Source of the DNA: an uncultured Chloroflexota bacterium | GTDB taxonomy: Bacteria; Chloroflexota; Limnocylindria; Limnocylindrales; CSP1-4 | Assembly (NCBI GenBank): GCA_903822495.1 | Contig: CAIJPD010000022.1 | Location: 74,069 to 138,068, forward strand | Reading direction: 5' to 3' | DNA: 64,000 bases | In this document: positions 6,728 to 14,076 of the stretch, piece after piece | How positions within the stretch are numbered: the first letter of the stretch is position 1 | Layout of the letters: every line of letters starts with the position of its first letter | Position numbers and translations under genes: made by a program | The notes under the pieces: generated by a model | Told to the model about the DNA's origin: nothing | Seen by the model: the letters and a program-made list of their open reading frames with translations, nothing else | Databases searched by the model: none

Positions 6728-9415
6728 TCAGCCGACGACGCCGTCCGGCACCAGCGGCAGCGAGCGGAGGCGAATCCCGCTCGCGGCGAAGATGGCGTTC
6801 GCGATCGCCGGGGCGACGGCCACGATCGGCGTCTCACCGCACCCGGCCGACGGAATGTCCCGCCGGTCCAGGAGCACCACCTCGATCGGCGGCACGTCGC
6901 CGAGGCGCGCCAGCCGGTAGTCCTTGAAGGTGCCGTTGCGGATCACGCCGTCGCCGAAGTGGATGGCCTCGAACGTGGCGGCCCCAAGGCCCATCACCGT
7001 CGCGCCCTCGACCTGGTTCGCGAGGCCGTCGGGGTCCACGATCGCTCCGCACTCGACCGCGGTCACGATCCGGTCGATCGTCAGGCGCCCACCGTCGCCG
7101 ACGCGGACCGCGACGCACGTCGCCACCCGGGCGCCCTTCTCCACCCCGGCGGCAATCCCCATCCCGGCACCGGCGCCGCGCGGCCGGTCCGCCCAGCCTG
7201 CCCGATCGGCGGCGGCCCGCAGCACGTCCGCCAGCCGCTCGTCGTCCAGGTGCCGGAGCCGGAGCTCCAGCGGGTCGGCGCCCAGGGCGTGGGCCAGCTC
7301 GTCCACGTGGGACTCCCGGGCGAAGTGGTTGGCCGTCGCGGCGAGGGCGCGGAACGGGCCCTGCGGGAGCGGCGATTCCGTGGGCTGGTAGTCCAGTCGC
7401 TGGTTGGCGATGGCGTACGGCCCGGCCAGGCCGAACGAGCCCGAGTTGGTGTTGCGCATCTCCCAGGCGGTGATGGTGCCGTCGGCGGCTGCGGCGCTGC
7501 GCACGTCGATCAGCGCCGCCGGCCGGACGTGGCCCAGGCTGAACTCCTCGCGCCGGCTCCACGCCACGCGGACGGGACGACCGACCGCACGCGCCAGCCG
7601 CGCCGCGTCCAGCGCCGCGTCCGACCCGTGACGCCCCCCGAACCCCCCGCCGACATCCGGCACGATGACGCGGATATCGGCCTGCGCGATGCCCAGGGCA
7701 CCCGCCAGCTCCTGGCGCGTCCCGAACGGCGACTGGGTGGTGGTCCAGACGGTGAGCCGGTCGGCGGTCCATTCGGCGATGGCCACGGTGGTCTCGAGCG
7801 GGGCGTGGGCGACGAAGGCGGTGGTGTACGTGGCGGCCAAGGCGACGGGTGCGTCGGCGAACGCCCCGTCGGGGTCCCCCATCTCGCGATGGACCGCGCC
7901 CTCCCAGCCCTCGGCCTCGGCCGGATGGCCGCGCAGGTAGTCCCACAGCTCGGCCTCGGACGGCTGCGGCTCGTGGTCCCAGGTCGCCGTGATGGCGCGC
8001 ATGGCCCGCCCGGCCTGGAGCGGATCCTCCACCACCACGCCGACGAAGTCGCCGTCGTGGACCACGGTCACGCCCGGCAGTCGCATGGCGGCTTCGACAT
8101 CGACGGAGGCGAGGGTGGACCCGACGGCCGGCGCCCGGAGGACGCGACCGTGCAGCATCCCGGGGCGCGAGAGGTCTGATGCGTAGCGCCGGGCCCCGGT
8201 CACGATCGCCGGTCCGGACACGCGACGAACGGGCTGGCCCGCGATGCGCTGCCTTGCCCCGGGCGCCAGGACGCCGTCCGGCGCGTCGACGCCGGCGACC
8301 GCCACCAGCCGCAGGCCGGTCACCAGCTCGCCGTACCCTGCGGCTCGACTGCCATCCGCCGCGCGAACCGAGCCATCGGCCGCGGCAACGTCGCCGCGCG
8401 CCACCTCCCAGCGCTCGGCGGCCAGGTCCAGCAGCCGCTCGCGCGCCGATGCGGCGGCGTGACGCAGCGCCTCCCCGGCCTCAGGCACCGAGCGGCTCCC
8501 GAAGGTGCCCATGTCATACGGGCAGACGTCCGTGTCGCCCATCACCAGCCGGACCGCGGAGAGCGGGGCCCGCAACTCATCGGCGACCAGGAGCGAGAGG
8601 GCCGTCCGGTTGTCCTGGCCCAGGTTCACCTTGCCGGTGAAGGCCGTCACGCGCCCATCGGCGGCAACGTGGAGCCAGGCACCGCCGCCGGTGCCCCAGC
8701 CGCCTCCAGCCCCGTGGCCGGTGCCCCGGCCGCCGGCCCCAGCCGGCTCAGCGGTTCGGGGATCCCAGGCCACCACCAGGCCGTCGGGCAGGACGGCGAA
8801 CCAGTCGCGCTCCCCCGCCTCGGCAAGGTCCCAGGGGCGCCGGGGCCGCGGGCGCTCGCTGCCGGGTTCCGAATCGGCCGCCCGGCCGCCGGTCCAATCG
8901 GCTGCGTGTGAATCGGCCGCCGTGCCCGAGGTGCCGCCCGGCGCGCCCTCCAGCGCCGTCAGCCGCGCGGCGCAGTGAACCGCTCGCCGGATCCGTGGGT
9001 ACGTGCCGCAGCGACACAGGTTGCCCGAGAGCGCGTCCGTGATCTCCGCGTCGTCCGGGTCCGGCACTCGCCCCAGGAGCGCGACCGCGTTCATGACCAG
9101 CCCCGGCGTGCAGTAGCCGCACTGGAAGGCGCCCTCCTCCACGAAGGCGCGCTGGACCGGGTGGGCGCCGCCGGGCGCCAGTCCCTCGATGGTGGTCACG
9201 GAACGGCCCATCGCCTCGGTCGCATACACATGGCATGACTTCACGGGCTGGCCGTCGACCAGGACGGTGCACGCGCCGCACTCGCCTTCGCCGCAACCCA
9301 GCTTGGCGCCCGTCAGGCCCAGCTCGTCGCGCAGGACCGAGAGCAGGCTCCGCGGCGGCTCCGGGGAGAGCGGGCGCAGCACGCCATTGACCGTGATCAC
9401 CGACTCGTCAGCCAT
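6728..9415 (-). CDS. Molybdenum hydroxylase: [2Fe-2S] small subunit fused to molybdopterin-binding large subunit
   Basis: An 895-residue protein that joins two chains normally encoded separately. Residues ~1-160 are a xanthine-dehydrogenase-type small subunit with a plant-type [2Fe-2S] motif (GCGEGECGAC, then a fourth Cys in KSCH) and a second cluster motif (CGYCTPG, CRCGTY). A Gly/Ala/Pro-rich linker of ~70 residues follows. The rest is an isoquinoline-oxidoreductase-like large subunit with molybdopterin contacts (FTGKVNLGQDNRTA; VPDVGGGFGGRHG) and a terminal GCGE carrying the expected catalytic Glu. No FAD subunit gene is nearby. Substrate (an aldehyde or N-heterocycle) is unknown. ATG 9415 is supported by GGGAGG upstream. 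Confidence 0.88.
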   Translation of the reverse strand: MADESVITVNGVLRPLSPEPPRSLLSVLRDELGLTGAKLGCGEGECGACTVLVDGQPVKSCHVYATEAMGRSVTTIEGLAPGGAHPVQRAFVEEGAFQCGYCTPGLVMNAVALLGRVPDPDDAEITDALSGNLCRCGTYPRIRRAVHCAARLTALEGAPGGTSGTAADSHAADWTGGRAADSEPGSERPRPRRPWDLAEAGERDWFAVLPDGLVVAWDPRTAEPAGAGGRGTGHGAGGGWGTGGGAWLHVAADGRVTAFTGKVNLGQDNRTALSLLVADELRAPLSAVRLVMGDTDVCPYDMGTFGSRSVPEAGEALRHAAASARERLLDLAAERWEVARGDVAAADGSVRAADGSRAAGYGELVTGLRLVAVAGVDAPDGVLAPGARQRIAGQPVRRVSGPAIVTGARRYASDLSRPGMLHGRVLRAPAVGSTLASVDVEAAMRLPGVTVVHDGDFVGVVVEDPLQAGRAMRAITATWDHEPQPSEAELWDYLRGHPAEAEGWEGAVHREMGDPDGAFADAPVALAATYTTAFVAHAPLETTVAIAEWTADRLTVWTTTQSPFGTRQELAGALGIAQADIRVIVPDVGGGFGGRHGSDAALDAARLARAVGRPVRVAWSRREEFSLGHVRPAALIDVRSAAAADGTITAWEMRNTNSGSFGLAGPYAIANQRLDYQPTESPLPQGPFRALAATANHFARESHVDELAHALGADPLELRLRHLDDERLADVLRAAADRAGWADRPRGAGAGMGIAAGVEKGARVATCVAVRVGDGGRLTIDRIVTAVECGAIVDPDGLANQVEGATVMGLGAATFEAIHFGDGVIRNGTFKDYRLARLGDVPPIEVVLLDRRDIPSAGCGETPIVAVAPAIANAIFAASGIRLRSLPLVPDGVVG

Positions 9416-9539
9416 CCGCCTGCCTCCCATGCCCCGGCGCGGTGCCGGTCTCGCCAGCATAGGCCCGGAGACGGGACGCCGAACGAGCGTGCCGCCCCGT
9501 GACACCCAACCTGTCGCAAGTCGCCCGCAGGATGAGCCC

Positions 9540-10589
9540 ATGAACGACAGGACCCGCACCAGGACCAGTCCTTCGGCCGCCGATGATCAGGCGGCGCGGA
9601 AGGCTTTCAACGCGGCGCTGACGGGGCTGCGGCCCCGGGTGACGATGGAACGCGATGGGCTCGTGCTCATCGCGCTCGAGGCGGCCAGACCGCCCAGGAC
9701 CCAGGGGGCGCCCCGCTATCTCCGCTTTGACGAGGCCGCGGCGGCCGGGGCGGTCGAGATCAGGGAGATCGACTCCGGCGCCGTGCCCGTGGTGGAGGCC
9801 ATCACCAAGGACAAGCCCGTCCTGATCTTCGCCGGCGACACCATCGTCGGCGGGAAGCAGAACCGGTTCATCAACGTCACCATCTGGCTGCCGGCCGCCA
9901 AGGCCACCCAGATTCCCGTGACCTGCCTGGAGGCCGGACGCTGGGACGGGGGTGAGGCAATGCGCTTCGGCGCGGGCCGCAAGGCGGACTATGCGCTCCG
10001 GTCCATGGTCAACATCCAGGTCGGCCAGCAGTTGCGAAGCGCCATGGCCATGGGTGCCCCAACTGGCGGCGCCCAGGCCTTTGCTGCCGACCAGGGCGCC
10101 ATCTGGAACGAGATCGGCCAGCGCGAGACGCGCGCCGGTCGATCGTCAGCCACGGCGTCCCTGCACGACCTGTACGAGGAGGAGCGGGGCGAAGCCCAGC
10201 CACTGGCCGCCGCGTTCCCCTGCCCCACCGGCGCGACCGGGCTGGCCGTGGCCGTGGGTGGCCGGATCGTGGCACTGGAGCTGTTCGACAACCCGGCAAC
10301 CCTGGCGGCATCCTGGCCGCGGCTGGTGGAGTCGGCGGTCTCCGCCCACCTGGACCACGCCCGGATGGTCGCCGTGGGACTGGCACAATCGCGCGCGCAC
10401 CGCCACCCGGATCCCGAGGCGATCGGGCGGATGATCGATCGGGCGTCGGCGGCGCTCGACGGGGCGGCTGTCGGCCTGTCGATCGGCGAGGGGCTGGACA
10501 TCCGGCTGGCGAGCCACCGGATCGCGGGCAGCGCCCTGGTCCGCAAGGGGCACTTCATCCATGCCGAGCTGTTCCGGGTCGTGGCCTGA
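9540..10589 (+). CDS. ARPP-1 (DUF6569) domain protein
   Basis: A 349-residue soluble protein matching the ARPP-1 family in its diagnostic segments: VFAGDTIVGGKQNR-like (here IFAGDTIVGGKQNR), VTCLEAGRW, and a late LELFDNPATLAASWPRLVES. The name stands for a domain associated with ADP-ribosylglycohydrolase and rhodanese-phosphatase proteins, so a link to ADP-ribose metabolism has been proposed from gene neighbourhoods; no enzyme activity is established that I know of. It is divergent from the molybdenum hydroxylase across a 124-bp gap. ATG 9540 has a weak AGGA element upstream. Confidence 0.75.
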   Translation: MNDRTRTRTSPSAADDQAARKAFNAALTGLRPRVTMERDGLVLIALEAARPPRTQGAPRYLRFDEAAAAGAVEIREIDSGAVPVVEAITKDKPVLIFAGDTIVGGKQNRFINVTIWLPAAKATQIPVTCLEAGRWDGGEAMRFGAGRKADYALRSMVNIQVGQQLRSAMAMGAPTGGAQAFAADQGAIWNEIGQRETRAGRSSATASLHDLYEEERGEAQPLAAAFPCPTGATGLAVAVGGRIVALELFDNPATLAASWPRLVESAVSAHLDHARMVAVGLAQSRAHRHPDPEAIGRMIDRASAALDGAAVGLSIGEGLDIRLASHRIAGSALVRKGHFIHAELFRVVA

Positions 10590-10608
10590 GTCGCCGGGCC
10601 GACGGCCG

Positions 10609-12471
10609 TTACCGATTGGCCCGCAACCAGCCCACGAGCTCGGCCATGGCCCGGCAGTCCACCTCGTTGTAGCGGGCGATATCGCCCATCAGCGGCAGCT
10701 GCGGGAGCGTGGCGCCGGTCCGGGCGGCCTCCGCGTCGCACCACCAGGCCCCCACCATGGCGCCCATCCCGTCGGTGGGACCCTCGCCCCACACGGTCTG
10801 GATCAGGCCGTGCTGGTGCATCGCCTTGGCGAGCGGCTTGAGGCCGAAGCCAAAGGCCCCGCGCACGGTGACGGGGACGGCGCGCATCACCTCGGTCAGG
10901 AAGTCGAAGAAGGGCAGCCTGGGCCAATCAGGCTGGCCGTGGCGCGTGCGTGCCGAGTTGTAGGCCGTGTCGAATGAGGCCGACTCGGCCTTCCACCAGT
11001 GGACGATCCGGACGTCGCCCCACGCCAGGCCGCGGGCGCCCCGCAGGGCGTCCATCTGCGTGATCCAGCGTCCGATGATCGCGCCCTCGTCGTCCTCCGT
11101 CAGGCGGTCCACGGTCCACTGGGCGAAGCGCCACTCGTCGCCTTCCCACCAGCCGCAGCCGATCTGGAAGATGAGCGCCTGGCCACCGGCCCGGGGCAGC
11201 CTGGAGAAGTCGTCGGCGAGGCTGGAGACCGTCTCGAAGTCCACGTACAGCTCGAGCGGGGCGGCTGTCCGCCAGGCGGCGTTCACGCCAGAGATCCGGG
11301 CGGGCAGGACCGGCGGGCCGGCATCCCGGTTGACCGCCAGGACCGCGTCGCACTGGGCGGCGAGCTTGTCCGACACCTGGAGGGCCTCTGCGCTCACGCC
11401 TGGCTGGTCCCAGCGGCGCAGGCCCCGGGCATGGGCGGCACGGCGGCGCCCGGGGTTCATCCCGGGCAGCTTGGTCAACTCGCCCAGCTGGTCGGCGATC
11501 TCGGCCTTGGCCCGGTGCCATGGCGCGTCGCTGGTGTTGCGCGCGTGGGGGTAGAGCTCGGGCACCGACGGCTGGGGGAGCACCCGCCAGGTGTCGCCCT
11601 GGGCCCGCAGGCGACGGACCCAGTCGAGCGCCTCGATGGTCATGGCCTCCAGCGTGCGGCCGCCGCGCGGATCCCCGAGCGCGTCGTGGTCCACCCGGGC
11701 CAGCCGCTCGAAGCAGCCGGTGCCGCGCACCCAGCCGGCCTTCCAGCTCCGGCCCAGCAGGTAGGCCGACGGCGGGAGGTAGCCCTGCAGCCGGCCGAGC
11801 GCCTCGTTGTAGACCCAGACCTGGGCCATGGCCGCCAGGGAATCGAAGGGCTGCGCGGCGCGCTCGCGGTCAAGCGCCAGGGTGTGGAACTTCACGTCCA
11901 CGACGCGGTAGTGCCAGGCGGCGGCGGGGCCCAGGGCCGGGGCGACGACGCGTGCCGCGGCATCATCCAGGGTGTCCGGCACGAGCTGGTTGATCAGGTC
12001 CGAGCGGACCAGGAGGTCGGCGAGCCCGTAGGTGCGGTTCTCCGGGTTGCGCAGGACGGCCTGGGCGATCACCGGCGCGCCGGCCAGCATGGCATCCACG
12101 GTGGCGCGGGCGGACGCCAGGCTCCGGCTGTCTTCCGGCCCGTGCGCGATGGTAGTCACCGGGAAGCGGTCCGCGATCAGCGCCATGACGCCCGCCTCGA
12201 AGCGGCTCCCCTGCCCGAAGATGAAGGCGAGGAAGTCGGTCCGCGCATCGAACCCCTCTCCGGCGTCATCCCGTTGGAAGCCGTTGGCGGTGCCGTGCCG
12301 GTCCAGCCAGTCGAGGAGCGGGTCCTCCCGCAGGAAGTTGCGCGTGCGGCCGGCCGAGACCCAGGCGTCCCACTCCTCCGGGCGCTGCGGGTCGTCGATC
12401 GTGCCGTCGTCGCGCGTGGTCAGCGCGGCAACTGGCGAGAGCCCGTGGGGCGGCTGGACTTGGCTGGGCAT
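10609..12471 (-). CDS. RecB-family nuclease-like protein with C-terminal RNase H-like exonuclease domain
   Basis: A 620-residue protein. The central part contains RVVDVKFHTLALD, a plausible PD-(D/E)XK core, and the N-terminal half is rich in helices. From residue ~400 an RNase H-like fold begins with LELYVDFETVSSL, the DxE of 3'-5' exonucleases, continues through IFQIGCGWWEG and IVHWW, and ends with RYNEVDCRAMAEL, the terminal acidic motif. This two-domain layout resembles the 'RecB family nuclease, TM0106/YprB type' proteins. A role in DNA repair or foreign-DNA degradation is inference. I used ATG 12471; its ribosome site (GGTGA) is weak. It follows the EEP gene in the same direction. Confidence 0.65.
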   Translation of the reverse strand: MPSQVQPPHGLSPVAALTTRDDGTIDDPQRPEEWDAWVSAGRTRNFLREDPLLDWLDRHGTANGFQRDDAGEGFDARTDFLAFIFGQGSRFEAGVMALIADRFPVTTIAHGPEDSRSLASARATVDAMLAGAPVIAQAVLRNPENRTYGLADLLVRSDLINQLVPDTLDDAAARVVAPALGPAAAWHYRVVDVKFHTLALDRERAAQPFDSLAAMAQVWVYNEALGRLQGYLPPSAYLLGRSWKAGWVRGTGCFERLARVDHDALGDPRGGRTLEAMTIEALDWVRRLRAQGDTWRVLPQPSVPELYPHARNTSDAPWHRAKAEIADQLGELTKLPGMNPGRRRAAHARGLRRWDQPGVSAEALQVSDKLAAQCDAVLAVNRDAGPPVLPARISGVNAAWRTAAPLELYVDFETVSSLADDFSRLPRAGGQALIFQIGCGWWEGDEWRFAQWTVDRLTEDDEGAIIGRWITQMDALRGARGLAWGDVRIVHWWKAESASFDTAYNSARTRHGQPDWPRLPFFDFLTEVMRAVPVTVRGAFGFGLKPLAKAMHQHGLIQTVWGEGPTDGMGAMVGAWWCDAEAARTGATLPQLPLMGDIARYNEVDCRAMAELVGWLRANR

Positions 12472-12557
12472 GCGTTCACCGTACGAGGCCGTTCTGCCAC
12501 CTTGGATGTCACGACGACTGGGCACGTGGTTCAGCCTGCGAGCATGGGTGGGCTGCG

Positions 12558-13304
12558 TCAGCCGAAGTCGACGGACACGCCCGAGTGGTCCGTCATCTCC
12601 ACGCCGTCAGGGCTGCGCCGCCCCCATGTTGGGCCGACGCGCGCTCCGCTGATCCTGGACCACGTGTCGGTGACCAGGATATGGTCGATGACCGGGAGCC
12701 CATCGACCACCACGTCCTCCGTGAGGCAGCGCAGGCCGGCCTCCGCGACGGCAGCTCGGTGCCGTGCGCGCAGCTGGTGCGTCCCGTACCCCGGGGTGCG
12801 CCACGACTGGTTGAAGTCCCCGGCGACACACACCGCGTCGTACCGCGACCCCAGCGCCCGCCATTCCTCGGCCTGACGGTCGAGCTCGGCCTGGTGGACC
12901 GCCCAGAGCCTGAGCGAGCCGTCGGGCTCGCGCTCATGCGACCACGGGACGACGGTCCCGTACACCGCGACCTCCCCGATTGGCGAGTGGACCACTGCGG
13001 CGACGGTGCCACGCGCTGAGGGCTGGATGCCCGCATCGGTCAATAGATAGCGCGACCAGATGGAGACCCACCGCTCGTCATCGTCGGGCCGGCGCGTGAG
13101 GTGGGGCGGCGCGTGGGCCACGTGCGGGTAGGCGGCCGCGAGCGGGAGGCCGGCGCGGCTCTCGGTCAGCACCAGCACGTCCGCATCCACCGCCCGAATC
13201 TGTTGAAGGAGCCGGGGGAGCTTGAGCCAGGACCGGAGGCTCACTCGCTCGAGGTTCCAGGTTGCGATGCGCAGGAGCGCGTGCTTGCCGGGGTCAGTGG
13301 ACAT
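12558..13304 (-). CDS. Endonuclease/exonuclease/phosphatase (EEP) family protein
   Basis: A 248-residue EEP-fold protein. Metal and catalytic motifs appear in order: RIATWNLE near the N-terminus, VLVLTESRA, GTVVPWSHE, VAGDFNQSW (the GDFN motif), IDHILVT and TDHSGVSVDF at the end. The family includes nucleases, inositol phosphatases and sphingomyelinases; the small size and lack of extra domains favour a nuclease or phosphodiesterase, but the substrate is open. The start at 13304 lies inside the end of the DUF2283 gene (11-nt overlap), implying translational coupling. Confidence 0.85.
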   Translation of the reverse strand: MSTDPGKHALLRIATWNLERVSLRSWLKLPRLLQQIRAVDADVLVLTESRAGLPLAAAYPHVAHAPPHLTRRPDDDERWVSIWSRYLLTDAGIQPSARGTVAAVVHSPIGEVAVYGTVVPWSHEREPDGSLRLWAVHQAELDRQAEEWRALGSRYDAVCVAGDFNQSWRTPGYGTHQLRARHRAAVAEAGLRCLTEDVVVDGLPVIDHILVTDTWSRISGARVGPTWGRRSPDGVEMTDHSGVSVDFG

Positions 13305-13629
13305 GGTGACCACCCTTCCTGCGCTGGCTGCCTGGGCTGCGGAGGCGCGCGGCGAGGTGCGGCGCCACCCGCTGGTCGTAGCGCTGGGCCAGGCCCCGGC
13401 CGTTGGTCCGCTCCGCGGCGGCGAGGAGCTCGGCGGGCAGGCAGGCCGACGCCACCTGGAACTCGAGCCCGATGACCCGGCCGTCTTCGACGCTGAAGTC
13501 CAGCGCCACGGCACCGGGGAAGTCCCGGTCGTGCTCCAGCAAGAGCGTGGGTCCCAGTGGCTCTCCCGGCCGCGTCGGGCGCAACGAGAGATAGGCGACA
13601 TCCGTGGTCGCGTCGTACGTGAGGTGCAC
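13294..13629 (-). CDS. DUF2283 protein
   Basis: A 111-residue protein with the DUF2283 pattern: an initial LTYDATTDVAYLSL strand pair, then ALDFSVEDGRVIGLEF. DUF2283 proteins are small and often coded next to toxin-antitoxin or mobile genes; the function is unknown. I chose GTG 13629 because AGGGGGA is placed about 7 nt upstream and because family members begin almost directly with the YD strand; a GTG at 13659 is possible. The basic tail (RLRSPGSQRRKGGHHVH) is unusual and results from reading into the EEP start region. Confidence 0.8.
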   Translation of the reverse strand: MHLTYDATTDVAYLSLRPTRPGEPLGPTLLLEHDRDFPGAVALDFSVEDGRVIGLEFQVASACLPAELLAAAERTNGRGLAQRYDQRVAPHLAARLRSPGSQRRKGGHHVH

Positions 13630-13749
13630 GGTCAATCCCCCTGTGGTCGCCACCGACACGGGGGCGTGATCGACGAGGTGGCTCAGGAGCCGGTGCGCCG
13701 GAGGGTCATCACGGGGCGAGTATGGACCCGGGTCGTGCCAGCTCTGGTG

Positions 13750-14043
13750 TCACGGCGTTCGAGGGACCCCTCCGATCGCACTCGCACCTCGTCGCCCGGG
13801 GGCAGCTGCGGCGAGCCAGTCGATCTGGCCGGGCGGCCCACCCCACTCGCGTCCACACGACCGACACCGCCAATCCGGCGATTCGCCGCCCATGAGGCAG
13901 CCGCCGAGCGCGATCTCGCCCCGCTGGGCCGCCTCGAACATCTCGGACGATGGGTACCCGTACGAGATCCGCAGCGGGTTTGCGGCCGCGCAGGCCGGGC
14001 AGGGCCCGCCTGCGTCTCGGTCCTCGGCTGGTTCGTCGCTCAC
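13750..14043 (-). CDS. Small zinc-ribbon protein of unknown function
   Basis: A 97-residue protein with two cysteine pairs, CPAC near residue 15 and CRSC near residue 60, expected to bind one zinc. Between them is the strongly conserved-looking block RISYGYPSSEMFEAAQRGEI, which I have seen in small bacterial proteins of no assigned role. It begins 33 nt after the beta-helix gene stops, on the same strand, and is probably part of the same operon. The ~120 bp between its stop and the DUF2283 gene hold no further gene. Confidence 0.7.
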   Translation of the reverse strand: MSDEPAEDRDAGGPCPACAAANPLRISYGYPSSEMFEAAQRGEIALGGCLMGGESPDWRCRSCGREWGGPPGQIDWLAAAAPGRRGASAIGGVPRTP

Positions 14044-14076
14044 GCTGACCTCCCTTGGTTCCGCGATGGTCCTGGT

